Of a stretch of DNA of 64,000 nt, positions 17,276 to 26,260 are shown in pieces. The DNA comes from Streptomyces sp. B3I8 (GTDB lineage: Bacteria; Actinomycetota; Actinomycetes; Streptomycetales; Streptomycetaceae). The DNA is taken from NCBI RefSeq assembly GCF_030816915.1, contig NZ_JAUSYN010000002.1:5593501-5657500 (forward strand), given 5' to 3'. Position numbers and translations under genes: made by a program. A model generated the notes under the pieces. That model was not told the origin of the DNA. It saw nothing but the letters and a program-made list of their open reading frames with translations, and did no database searches. Numbering within the stretch: position 1 is the first letter of the stretch; the number at the start of each line of letters is the position of its first letter.

Positions 17276-19030
17276 GTGAGCACGACCGCCGACGAGCCGA
17301 CCCGGGCGCCCTCCGCCGAGGGTGCCCGGGGCCTGCCGGACGGGACGGGGGCGCACGCCCGCGTCGTCCTGGACGGTGCCGGGCTGGACGTCGGCGGCGT
17401 GGTCCGGCTCGCCGACCACGACGCCGTGCCGGACGTCCCCGCCGAGCCGCTCGCCCGGGTCCGGCACGCCTGGCAGGCGGCCGAGCGGCTCGCCGCGCGC
17501 GGCCGGCTCTACGGGCGCGGCACCGGGGTCGGCGCCCACCGGCAGATCGCCGTCGACGAGGCCGACCTGGCCGGCCACGGCCTGCGCCTGCTGCGCAGCC
17601 ACGCGGGCGGCGCGGGCGCGGTGCTGCCCGCCCGGCAGGCGCGCGCGATGCTCGCCGTCCGTGCCAACCAGCTCCTGGCCGGCGGCTCCGGCATCCACCC
17701 CGACTTCGTCGAGGCCCTCGCCGAGGCACTGCGCCTGGGCGTCCACCCGGCGATCACGGAGTACGGCTCGGTGGGCACGGGCGACCTCACGGCCCTGGCC
17801 CAGACCGGCCTCGCCCTCCTTGGCGAACACCCCTGGCTGGGCGCCCCGAGTGACGCGTCCGGACCGGGCGCCGGGCACCCGCGCGCCGGTTCCCCGCGCG
17901 GCGTCGGCCCGTACGAGGACGGCTCCCCGATACCCGTCCCGCGTCGACCGCGGTCCGGCACGGCCGCCTCCCGACCGCAGGCGGCCCCGCAGCCGCAGGC
18001 CATTGCGCAGCCGCAGTCCGGCACGACTGCGCCCCGACCGCAGCCCGCCCCGCGACCGCGTGCCGCCCCGGCGGCGGGTGCGGGTCTGCCCGCGCCCGTC
18101 ATGCTGCGGCCCGGGGACGCGCTCGCGCTGCTCAGCAGCAGCGCGCTCACCCTCGGCCAGGCAGCGCTCGCCTGCCACGACCTCACGGTGCTGCTGCGGG
18201 CCGCGCACGCCGTGGCCGCGCTGTCGCTCCTCGCCGTCTCCGGTTCGACCGAGGCGTACGCCGCGCCCGTGCACGCGGTACGTCCCTACCCGGGCCCCGC
18301 GCGCGCGGCCGCCGAGGTGCGGCGGCTGCTCGGCCTGCCCGACCGGCCCCCGCCCGGCGGCGGGCGGCGCGTCCAGGACCCCTACGGCTTCCGCGCCTTC
18401 CCGCAGGTGCACGGTGCCGCGCTCGACGCCGCCGAACGGCTGCGGCACGTCGTCGAGACCGAGATCAACTGCCCCACCGAGAACCCGCTCATCGTCCCCG
18501 ACGAGGACACCGCCTACCACCACGGCGGCTTCTACGCCGCACCTCTGGGCCTCGCCCTCGACGCAGCCGACCTCGCCCTGCTCGGCACCGCCCAGCTCTC
18601 CGCCGCGCGACTGGCCGGGCTCGGCCGCGCGGACCTCACCGGGCTGCCCGCCTTCCTCGCCGAGGGCCCCGCCGGGAGCTCCGGCACGATGATCATGGAG
18701 TACACCGCGCACTCCGCCCTCGCCGAACTGCGCGCGTCGGCGTCCCCCGCCTCGGCGGGCCACGCCGTGCTCTCCCACGGCCTGGAGGAGGCGGCCGGCT
18801 TCGCCTCCCAGGCGGCCCGCCAGGCCCTGCGCGCGGTGGACGCCTACCGTACGGTCCTGGCCTGCGAGCTCGTGGTGGCAGTACGGGCGCTGCGCCTGAG
18901 CGGCACCACGCCGGACATGCCGGCATTCACCGTGGCATCCGCCGTCCTCCCCCCACAAACGGAGGACCGCCCCCTGACCCCCGACATCTCCGAGGCAACA
19001 GACCTACTCCCGCACCTGGCCCACCTGTGA
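17276..19030 (+). CDS. HAL/PAL-superfamily protein with variant MIO triad
   Basis: A 584-residue member of the aromatic amino-acid ammonia-lyase superfamily. Conserved landmarks are YGRGTGVG (the catalytic-Tyr loop, about residue 79), QARAMLAVRANQLLAGGSG, VQDPYGFRAFPQVHGA, NCPTENPLI and HHGGFYAAPLGLALD. The MIO-forming Ala-Ser-Gly is replaced by Gly-Thr-Gly at about residues 167-169 (SVGTGDLTAL), so the normal cofactor may not form. An insertion of about 85 residues rich in Pro, Gln, Ala and Arg follows (about 190-275), and the GNF motif is GGF. It could act on a substrate with a good leaving group, be a divergent lyase, or be inactive. It is 16 bp downstream of an orphan quaternary-amine binding protein. 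Confidence 0.85.
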   Translation: MSTTADEPTRAPSAEGARGLPDGTGAHARVVLDGAGLDVGGVVRLADHDAVPDVPAEPLARVRHAWQAAERLAARGRLYGRGTGVGAHRQIAVDEADLAGHGLRLLRSHAGGAGAVLPARQARAMLAVRANQLLAGGSGIHPDFVEALAEALRLGVHPAITEYGSVGTGDLTALAQTGLALLGEHPWLGAPSDASGPGAGHPRAGSPRGVGPYEDGSPIPVPRRPRSGTAASRPQAAPQPQAIAQPQSGTTAPRPQPAPRPRAAPAAGAGLPAPVMLRPGDALALLSSSALTLGQAALACHDLTVLLRAAHAVAALSLLAVSGSTEAYAAPVHAVRPYPGPARAAAEVRRLLGLPDRPPPGGGRRVQDPYGFRAFPQVHGAALDAAERLRHVVETEINCPTENPLIVPDEDTAYHHGGFYAAPLGLALDAADLALLGTAQLSAARLAGLGRADLTGLPAFLAEGPAGSSGTMIMEYTAHSALAELRASASPASAGHAVLSHGLEEAAGFASQAARQALRAVDAYRTVLACELVVAVRALRLSGTTPDMPAFTVASAVLPPQTEDRPLTPDISEATDLLPHLAHL

Positions 19031-19358
19031 CCCACCGCGCACAGGGGCGCGGGGAACCGCGCGCAACCACAACGCACCCGCACGGTGGGGGCCGTGCCGC
19101 CCGGCCAGGGGCCACTTCCTGGCATCCGGGGGCCTCACCCCCGTGAAGGGGTGCGGGGAACCGCGCGCAACCACAACGCCCCCGCACCGCGGGAGCCGTA
19201 CCGCGCCCGGCCAGGGGGAACCGCCTCCCCATCCGGGGGCAGGGGCATCGCCGCGTATGCGGGGGCAGAGGGGCCCCGCCCGCCCCCAGCGAGGGAAACG
19301 CATCCCCCCACCCCCGCCGGCCGGGCCGACCGCCTCCCCACCCCCCGGCCCGAAAGGG
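19031..19358. repeat. Intergenic region with two half-copies of a dispersed repeat
   Basis: Between convergent genes. It contains two direct copies, 19041-19085 and 19146-19190, of a segment built as GCGGGGAACCGCGCGCAACC followed by ACAACGCxCCCGCAC. This is the right arm and tail of the palindromic family seen fully at 26001, 41460 and 54440. The rest is C/G-rich, low-complexity sequence, with an inverted repeat CCCGAAAGGG-type stretch next to the methyltransferase stop (about 19350-19372). No gene seen. Confidence 0.75.
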
Positions 19359-20210
19359 TCAGCCCTTTCGGGCCACCGCTCCGTACATCGCGATGTCCTC
19401 GTCCCTGATCCCCTGCTCACCCGTCCCGTCCGGGTGCCACTTGTGCACCTGGACGATGCCGGGCTCGACCAGGTCGAGGCCCGCGAAGAACTCGTGCGCC
19501 TCGTCGATCGTCCGCAGCCGCATCGGCATGTTCCGCGCCTCGTACTCGCGGGCCACCCGTCCGACCTCCTGCGGTGCGAACTCGGCGGTGCCGATGGTCA
19601 TCGCCAGGTAGCTCCCCGACGGCAGCGGCTCCAGCAGCCGCCGTACGACCCCCACCGCGTCGTCCACGTCGAGCATGAAGTGGACGATCGCGATGACTGT
19701 CAGGGCCACCGGCTGCGACAGGTCGAGCGTCTCCCGCAGTTCCGGCGCGTCCAGGATGCTCCCCGGGTCCCGCATGTCCGCCTCGACGTACGCGGTCTTC
19801 CCCTCGGGCGTGCTGGCCAGCAGCCCCTGGGAGAGGGTCAGCACGATCGGGTCGTTGTCGACGTAGACCACCCGGGACGCGGGCGCCACCGACTGGGCGA
19901 TCTCGTGCAGGTTGGGGGAGGTGGGGATGCCGGTGCCGATGTCGAGGAACTGCCGGATCCCGGCCTCCTCGGCCAGCCACCGCACCGCGCGGTTCATCCA
20001 GTCGCGGTTGGCGCGCATGTGGATCGGGAGCGCCGGCCACTCCCGCGCCATGGCGTCGCCCGCCTCCTTGTCGGCCGGGTAGTAGTCCTTCCCGCCCAGG
20101 ATGTAGTCGTAGATGCGCGCGGAATGCGCGCTCTCGGTGTCGATACGGTCGGCAGGCCATCCGTTGTCGGGCAACGCGGCCCTCCCATCACGTCGTAGGT
20201 GAAGTGGCAA
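19359..20210 (-). CDS. SAM-dependent methyltransferase, SAV2177 / DUF574 family
   Basis: A 283-residue protein of the actinobacterial SAV2177-type methyltransferase family. Diagnostic N-terminal motif: SARIYDYILGGKDYYPADKE. The SAM-binding motif is FLDIGTGIPTSPN, followed by RVVYVDNDPIVL and ADMRDPGSIL. The family's substrates are unknown; members are very numerous in Streptomyces. The start codon appears to be TTG at 20210 because no in-frame ATG or GTG precedes the conserved region within the frame; the ribosome site is weak, so the exact start is uncertain. Downstream of the XRE regulator gene by 77 bp on the same strand, so possibly co-transcribed. Confidence 0.88.
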   Translation of the reverse strand: MPLHLRRDGRAALPDNGWPADRIDTESAHSARIYDYILGGKDYYPADKEAGDAMAREWPALPIHMRANRDWMNRAVRWLAEEAGIRQFLDIGTGIPTSPNLHEIAQSVAPASRVVYVDNDPIVLTLSQGLLASTPEGKTAYVEADMRDPGSILDAPELRETLDLSQPVALTVIAIVHFMLDVDDAVGVVRRLLEPLPSGSYLAMTIGTAEFAPQEVGRVAREYEARNMPMRLRTIDEAHEFFAGLDLVEPGIVQVHKWHPDGTGEQGIRDEDIAMYGAVARKG

Positions 20211-20287
20211 CGTCCACAGGAGACCAGGAGTTTCCGGGAACCCTCAAGTACCCCGGGAACCCCAAGTCCCTTGCTGACCAGGTCCGT

Positions 20288-21163
20288 TCACAGTTCCTTG
20301 CGGATCTCACGGAGCACGGACTCGGTCATGCGGGCCGGTGCCGCCTGCGCACCGAGCCGGTCCAGCGCCTCGCGGTACACCACCACGTCGTCCCGTTTGT
20401 CCAGATAGACGGCGCCCACCATCCCGTTCAGGTACACGATGTCCGGCAGTTCCCGGGCCCGGAACCGGAACACGTGGTAGGCACCCGCCCGCATCGCCGG
20501 GTGCGGACCGTTGGCGAAGGGCATGATCTGCACCGTCACCTGTGGCAGCCGGTTGACCTCCGTGAGGTGGTCGATCTGCTCCCGCATCACCTCCGTACCG
20601 CCCACCGGCCACCGCAGCACCGTCTCGTCCAGCACCACCCACACCCGCGGCACCGTCGGCCGTGACAGCAGCTCCTGCCGCCGCATCCGCAGCTGCACCC
20701 GCCGCTCGGTCGCCTCGGCCGACGCGTGCGGGTTCCCGGCGGTGATCAGCGCCCGCGCGTACGCCTCCGTCTGCAGCAGCCCCGGCACGAACTGCGGCTC
20801 GTAGGCACGGATCTGCAGGGCCGCCTGCTCCAGGCTCAGATACGCCGCGAACCAGTCCGGCAGCACGTCCCGGTAGGTGTGCCACCAGCCGCGCTTGTTG
20901 GCCTCGCGCGCGGACTTGAGGAAGGTGTCGATCTCCTGCTGGTCGGTGACGCCGTACGTCTGCAGCAGTTTCTCGACGTCCGGCAGCCGCAGCCGGGCCA
21001 CCTTCGCGGACTCCATCCGCCGGATCGTCGAGTGGCTGACGCCGATCGCCTCACCGGCCTCCTCGAAGGTGAGCCCGGCCCGGCTGCGCAGTTCCTCGAG
21101 CTGACGGCCGAGGATCATGCGCAGCACGGACGGCGCTCCGCCCCAGTCGGTCTCCGCGGTCAC
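20288..21163 (-). CDS. XRE-type regulator with DUF5753 domain (WhiJ-like)
   Basis: A 291-residue regulator. The N-terminal helix-turn-helix spans about residues 15-70 (LGRQLEELRSRAGLTFEEAG, AIGVSHSTIRRMESAKV). The rest is DUF5753: WWHTYRDVLPDWFAAYLSLE, IRAYEPQFVPGLLQTEAYAR, VWVVLDETVLRWPVGG and TVQIMPFANGPHPAMRAG. These proteins are the DNA-binding members of WhiJ/AbaA-like loci, usually with a small DUF397 protein and an anti-sigma-like ATPase. Here the ATPase gene is divergent, but no DUF397 gene is seen. The start is GTG 21163 with GAGGGGG just upstream. Confidence 0.93.
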   Translation of the reverse strand: MTAETDWGGAPSVLRMILGRQLEELRSRAGLTFEEAGEAIGVSHSTIRRMESAKVARLRLPDVEKLLQTYGVTDQQEIDTFLKSAREANKRGWWHTYRDVLPDWFAAYLSLEQAALQIRAYEPQFVPGLLQTEAYARALITAGNPHASAEATERRVQLRMRRQELLSRPTVPRVWVVLDETVLRWPVGGTEVMREQIDHLTEVNRLPQVTVQIMPFANGPHPAMRAGAYHVFRFRARELPDIVYLNGMVGAVYLDKRDDVVVYREALDRLGAQAAPARMTESVLREIRKEL

Positions 21164-21509
21164 GCCACCCCCTCACGTCGGGTTCACCTCGGGCACACAT
21201 CATGTGCGGAGTCACAGTCTGTCACGACCGTCCGCCCGCCGAGGCGGCTTGTGCCCCACACATTGCAATTTTCAACTTGCCGGTTGCGGGCCGTCGTTGG
21301 CAGGTGCCACAGTGTCCATACCGTCAGGCATCGGCGAACGGCGACACGCGCAGTCCGGTGGGGGGACATGGGACTGCTGCCGGTCCCGTTCCGACGCGGG
21401 CCGACAGGGCCCCGTGACCATGGCGGGCCACCCCGGACCCGCGACGACGCACGGGCGGCAGCGCACCGGCACCGTCCGCGGTGCGACGGCAGACGAAAGG
21501 CGAACGGCG
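21164..21509. promoter_or_regulatory. Divergent promoter region with AT-rich motif
   Basis: A 346-bp region between the XRE regulator and the ATPase gene. Its striking element is the AT-rich TTGCAATTTTCAACTTGC at 21263-21280, whose GCAA/TTGC ends form a short inverted repeat. In a genome this GC-rich it is a likely promoter or operator, presumably bound by the adjacent regulator. Open frames here lack coding character. Confidence 0.55.
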
Positions 21510-22124
21510 ATGGCTCCGCCCTCCTCCCCGCAGCCGTTGGGCCGGCCCCCGGGCTCCGGCCGGCCCGCACCCCGGGCGGGCATCTTCGGACTCCCGGCCG
21601 CCCCCGCCTCCGTCGGACTCGCCCGCGGCCATGTGCGCGGCCTCCTGGAGGACTGGGAGTTCGACCCCGAGACCTGCGACAACGCCGTCCTCGTCACCTC
21701 GGAGCTGGTCACCAACGCGGTGATGCACACCGCGAGCGACCGCATCGTGTGCAGGCTGCGCACGGACGGTGACCGTATCCGCATCGAGGTCGAGGACGAG
21801 AGCCGCGGCCCCACCCTGCCCGAGCAGCGCATCTCCCGCCCCGACGACCAGGGCGGCCGGGGGCTGATGCTGGTCGGCGTGCTCAGCAGCGACTGGGGCG
21901 TACGGGACAGCCCGTACGGGCCCGGCCGCATCGTCTGGGCGGAGCTGATCCCCGAGGGCCCCGACCCCGACCTCGACCAGGACCCGGCCCTGGGCTTCAC
22001 CCCCGTACCGACCCTGGCGCCGGCCGTCACCTCCCTGGCGCCCTCCGCCTCCGTGCACGACATCCGGCCCGTCCCCCGCCTGGCCGAAGGAACGCACCCG
22101 CATGAACCCTCAGCGCACCCCTGA
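21510..22124 (+). CDS. Anti-sigma-like ATP-binding protein (HATPase)
   Basis: A 204-residue protein with a single GHKL ATPase fold of the RsbW/SpoIIAB-like type frequent in Streptomyces. Motifs: NAVLVTSELVTNAVMHT (N box), IRIEVEDESRGPTLPEQR (G1 with the Asp), GGRGLMLVGVLSSDWGVR (G2), GRIVWAEL. Such proteins may bind or phosphorylate anti-anti-sigma factors. I chose ATG 21510, which has AAAGG 9 bp upstream; the frame is open to 21117 and a GTG or ATG near 21411-21417 is also possible. The C-terminal ~50 residues are Pro/Asp-rich. Divergent from the XRE regulator and overlapping the next gene by 23 bp. Confidence 0.85.
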   Translation: MAPPSSPQPLGRPPGSGRPAPRAGIFGLPAAPASVGLARGHVRGLLEDWEFDPETCDNAVLVTSELVTNAVMHTASDRIVCRLRTDGDRIRIEVEDESRGPTLPEQRISRPDDQGGRGLMLVGVLSSDWGVRDSPYGPGRIVWAELIPEGPDPDLDQDPALGFTPVPTLAPAVTSLAPSASVHDIRPVPRLAEGTHPHEPSAHP

Positions 22125-22608
22125 CCCCTGCCCCCGGCCCGAGCGGCTCCCCGACGCACGCCGCCACATGCACGGCGTCCCGATCGCCGACGCGCCCCCG
22201 CGCACGCCCGGTCCCGCCATCCCCGAGACGCCCCCGGGCACCCTCGGTCTGCCGATCCCCGACGACCTGTCCGGCGGACTCGGCCACGACGCGGTGGGCA
22301 CCACACCCGAGCACGGCAGACGGATCATGGAGTGTCTGCCCCGCATCGGCTGCGTCTTCGCCGACGACCGCCAATGGTGGTGGGTCGTCCCCACGGGGTC
22401 CCAGATCGGGGTGGCCTGGCCGTCCTCCACGCGGTACGCCGTCGGTGCGACGCTCACCGGGCGGCGCGGCCGGGGTCCGGCCGGGCGGGTCCGGCTGATC
22501 CACCGGCCCGACCACGACTCGCCCTACACCCCGCCGCTCCCGCTGTACTTCCTCACCTGCCGTCTCGCGGGCATCACCCCGCGATGGTCACCGGCCTCCG
22601 TGGGCTGA
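22102..22608 (+). CDS. Hypothetical Streptomyces protein
   Basis: A 168-residue protein that I do not recognise as a characterised family. The N-terminal 70 residues are Pro-rich with repeated P-x-I/P-x-T segments (GPAIPETPPGTLGLPIPDD). The C-terminal half is more structured, with CVFADDRQWWWVVPTGSQIG and YAVGATLTGRRG. No signal peptide, membrane segment or catalytic motif. The ATG at 22102 lies 23 bp inside the end of the ATPase gene, suggesting co-expression with it. Confidence 0.75.
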   Translation: MNPQRTPDPCPRPERLPDARRHMHGVPIADAPPRTPGPAIPETPPGTLGLPIPDDLSGGLGHDAVGTTPEHGRRIMECLPRIGCVFADDRQWWWVVPTGSQIGVAWPSSTRYAVGATLTGRRGRGPAGRVRLIHRPDHDSPYTPPLPLYFLTCRLAGITPRWSPASVG

Positions 22609-22679
22609 ACCGTCCGCCGCGGGGTACCCGGGGTTCTCCGGTTGCGCCCGGGCGGAAGGGATGGCAGGACGGTAGGACC

Positions 22680-23486
22680 ATGAACACTGACAGCGACAGC
22701 ACACTCCCGCACGCGGTCCTCTCCAGCGACTCGGTCTTCGGAGCGCCGTGCTGGGTGAGTCTGACGACCCGCGACCTCGACGTCGCCGGGGCGTTCTACA
22801 CGGCGGTGCTCGGCTGGACCTTCCGCACCGGCCGCCTCGGCGCACGGTTCCGCACGGCGCTGGCCGACGACGTGCCCGTCGCGGGCCTGGCCGCCGTCGC
22901 CTCGGTGTACCGGATGGCGGCTGCCTGGACGCCGTACTTCGCCGTGCCGAGCGCGGACGACGCGGTGGCCCGCAGCAGGGAGCGCGGCGGTACGACGGCG
23001 GTCGGCCCGCTCGCCTTCCCGCCGGGCCGCGCCGCCGTCCTGGCCGACCGGGACGGAGCCGTCTTCGGCATCTGGGAGGGGCAGTTGGCGACCGGCTGGG
23101 AGGAGTGGCGCAAGGCCGCCCCGGTCTCCGTCCGCCTGCACACCCGGGACGCCTTCGACGCGGCGATCTTCTACGGCGAGGTGCTGCAGTGGGCGACCGG
23201 GAGCGAGGGGTGCTGCGAGGTGCAGTACGACGGCGCGGAGGTCGTCCTGCGCAGCGCCGGGGAGACGGTGGCCCGCATCCACTCGGGCGCGCTGGGCGCC
23301 GCCCCGGACCCCACGATCCGCCCGCACTGGCAGGTCCACTTCACCGTGGACGACGTACCGGCGTGCGTGGCGGCGGCGCGGGCGCACGGGGGAGGCGTGG
23401 TGCGGTGGGCGGACGGCGCGCGCGAAGCGGTCCTGACGGACCCCGACGGCGCGAGTTTCACGGTGCGGGAGGAAACGGCGGCGTAG
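22680..23486 (+). CDS. VOC-family protein (two glyoxalase-like domains)
   Basis: A 268-residue cytoplasmic protein with two tandem vicinal-oxygen-chelate modules. The first begins CWVSLTTRDLDVAGAFYTAV (about residues 20-40) and ends in VLADRDGAVFGIWEG. The second runs from VRLHTRDAFDAAIFYGEVLQ (about 145) to LTDPDGASFTVREE. VOC proteins include glyoxalases, dioxygenases and resistance proteins; no substrate can be assigned. The ATG at 22680 is preceded by GGTAGGA. Its 3' end overlaps the convergent DUF6114 gene by 29 bp. Confidence 0.88.
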   Translation: MNTDSDSTLPHAVLSSDSVFGAPCWVSLTTRDLDVAGAFYTAVLGWTFRTGRLGARFRTALADDVPVAGLAAVASVYRMAAAWTPYFAVPSADDAVARSRERGGTTAVGPLAFPPGRAAVLADRDGAVFGIWEGQLATGWEEWRKAAPVSVRLHTRDAFDAAIFYGEVLQWATGSEGCCEVQYDGAEVVLRSAGETVARIHSGALGAAPDPTIRPHWQVHFTVDDVPACVAAARAHGGGVVRWADGAREAVLTDPDGASFTVREETAA

Positions 23487-23967
23487 AGCCGCCCGCGCGG
23501 GGCGCGGGGATCCGTGCGGCACCGGCCGATGTCGCCCACGTCGGGGCCGTATCCCCCTCGGCCCCCCGGTTCCTCTTGTTCTGCTTGTTCCGTCGCCGCA
23601 ACCACCTGCCGCGCGGCTCCTGGTCCGGCATCCACCCGAAGATCAGACAGGCCCCGACCAGCCCCAGCAGCAGTCCCACCAGGAACCCGCCCAGGTTCGA
23701 CGTCAGCCACGTGCCCAGCGCCGACAGGGCGCCCACCAGCGAGTAGAACAACCGCTGACCGGGGCTCAGCAGTGTCAGCACGCCGCACAGCACCATCACC
23801 GTCGGCAGCAGATATCCCGCCACGCCCTGCATGCCGACATGCAGCACCACCTTCATCGACGCCTTTTCGGTGAGCAGGATCTCCCCGCCCCCCAGGGTCA
23901 GCAGCACACCGCCCCAGAACGGGCGCCGCGCCCGCCAGCCGCGGAACCCGCCACCACCGGCACCCAC
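23458..23967 (-). CDS. DUF6114 membrane protein
   Basis: A 169-residue integral membrane protein of the DUF6114 type. It has about four hydrophobic helices: WGGVLLTLGGGEILL, GVAGYLLPTVMVLCGVLTLL, LVGALSALGTWLTSNLGGF and LVGLLLGLVGACLIFGW. A basic, disordered tail of about 50 residues follows. GTG start at 23967, one base from the stop of the DUF6230 gene, so the pair is one transcriptional unit. The family is typical of Actinobacteria and of unknown function. Confidence 0.82.
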   Translation of the reverse strand: MGAGGGGFRGWRARRPFWGGVLLTLGGGEILLTEKASMKVVLHVGMQGVAGYLLPTVMVLCGVLTLLSPGQRLFYSLVGALSALGTWLTSNLGGFLVGLLLGLVGACLIFGWMPDQEPRGRWLRRRNKQNKRNRGAEGDTAPTWATSAGAARIPAPRAGGSTPPFPPAP

Positions 23968-23968
23968 G

Positions 23969-24637
23969 TCAGCACCCGGAGTCGGAGAAGCGCATCTTCA
24001 GCCCCGGCAGCTTGAAGACCCCCGCCGTGGTGGCGTAGTTGGTCTGCCGCAGGTTCTTGATGTGCACGGTGTCGGCCTGCTGCCCGAACACCCCCGGCCT
24101 GCCCTGCACCCCGGCCTTGGACATGGTGCTCGCGTCGTTGCCGATCTCGATGTTCTTGAACGCCGCGTCGCCCGAGAGCTGCGTGGAGTCGGTGGTGAGG
24201 TCCCGGGCTGTCACCTTGGTGTCCCCGCCCCCCGCGGTGATCAGCAGATTCGTGCCGCCGAGGTCCACGCTCTGGCAGAGCTTGGTGAGCGTCGCCTTCT
24301 TGATCGCGGAGGTGATGACCAGCACCTGCCCGCCTGTGTCGCCGGCGTTGGGGCTGTCCTCCGTCATGCTGTCGAGATCACCGAACTGTTCGAACCCGGT
24401 GCCGTCGAGCTCGGTCGCGGTGACCGTGAACGGCATGCCGGAGATGAAGAACTGCACACCCAGCGCACCCTGGGCGGTCGCGACGATCAGTCCCGCCGCG
24501 ATCGCGGTGGCGGGCACCGCCAGGACGGCGGCGCGACGCAGACGTACGCGTCCGCGTCTTTCGCCCCCGGCGGAACCGCTCTCCGGGGGCTCGGGCAGGC
24601 CGGCGGTGGATGCCGTGTGGTCCGAGGACGAGGCCAT
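23969..24637 (-). CDS. DUF6230 membrane-anchored secreted protein
   Basis: A 222-residue protein. A basic stretch (RRGRVRLRR) precedes one hydrophobic segment (AVLAVPATAIAAGLIVATAQ) at about residues 36-58, with no lipobox and no clear AxA cleavage motif, so it may be a signal anchor. The extracytoplasmic part is beta-rich and Thr/Gly-rich (ISGMPFTVTATELDGTGFEQ, VLVITSAIKKATLTKLCQSV), with Cys near residues 131 and 222 that could pair. DUF6230 genes usually precede DUF6114 genes in Streptomyces; the pair is of unknown function. Promoter-like sequence lies at 24787-24816. Confidence 0.82.
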   Translation of the reverse strand: MASSSDHTASTAGLPEPPESGSAGGERRGRVRLRRAAVLAVPATAIAAGLIVATAQGALGVQFFISGMPFTVTATELDGTGFEQFGDLDSMTEDSPNAGDTGGQVLVITSAIKKATLTKLCQSVDLGGTNLLITAGGGDTKVTARDLTTDSTQLSGDAAFKNIEIGNDASTMSKAGVQGRPGVFGQQADTVHIKNLRQTNYATTAGVFKLPGLKMRFSDSGC

Positions 24638-24786
24638 GTCTACTCCTGGGCGCAGTCAATGCGGAGGGAACCTAACCGGATTCACTGGCGCGTTGTCCTG
24701 GCGCGGACAGCGCCTGCCGCGCACGCCTCCTCCCGCCTCCCGGCGTGCACAAGGGCTTGCTCGTTACGCGGCAGTAGCCATCAAGG

Positions 24787-24816
24787 AAGTTACCGATGGT
24801 TACACCAAGGGGTCAA
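24787..24816 (-). promoter_or_regulatory. Promoter candidate for the DUF6230-DUF6114 operon
   Basis: On the minus strand: TTGACC, 18-bp spacer, TAACTT. The spacer and -10 contain GTAACCATCGGTAACTT, where GTAACxxxxGGTAAC recurs as a direct repeat and could be an operator. About 150 bp upstream of the translation start. Confidence 0.45.
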
Positions 24817-24942
24817 GAGAGCTGTGGCAGAGGGATGTTGATTGTGGTGATCGCGTGTCGGGGGCCTTCCGGCCGCGTCCGGGCTGACCTGCGCGCACGC
24901 CCGGCAGGTGGCGGTTCGTCCGACGAACTCCCGCGCGAACCC

Positions 24943-25966
<1,024 letters not shown>

Positions 25967-26000
25967 CCCGAGGGCTCCGCCCCCCGGACCCCCGAAAAGA

Positions 26001-26086
26001 TCGCGCAGTTCCCCGCACCCTGGAAGGGGCGCAGCGCCCTTTGAAGGGCGCGGGGAACTGCGCGACCAGCCACAACGCACCCGCAC
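26001..26086. repeat. Full copy of dispersed palindromic element
   Basis: Perfect 16-bp arms TCGCGCAGTTCCCCGC (26001-26016) and GCGGGGAACTGCGCGA (26050-26065), with an inner hairpin (AAGGGGC / GCGCCCTT) in the loop. It is preceded by GGCTCCGCCCCCCGGACCCC-CGAAAAGA and followed by the family tail CCAGCCACAACGCACCCGCA. It lies downstream of the secreted-protein gene and may act as a terminator. Confidence 0.85.
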
Positions 26087-26164
26087 CCGCCCACGCACGC
26101 ACTCACCCGAGCCCTCACCACCCACGAGCTCTCCCCGTCCGCCCCCGACTCCCCCTCTCGGGGT

Positions 26165-26187
26165 GAAAGGGGCGGAGCCCCTTGGAG
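26165..26187. terminator. Short GC hairpin AAGGGGCGGAGCCCCTT
   Basis: The stem AAGGGGC-GGA-GCCCCTT is nearly identical to the hairpin at 48613-48636 and related to the one at 36865-36885. It lies about 75 bp upstream of the 26261 gene, so it could end transcripts from the gene upstream. Confidence 0.5.
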
Positions 26188-26260
26188 GGACGGGACGGGA
26201 CGGGCAGGGGCGGCAGGGGCGGCGGGGGCGAAACACCTTTCGCCCCGCTAGCGTGGGCGG

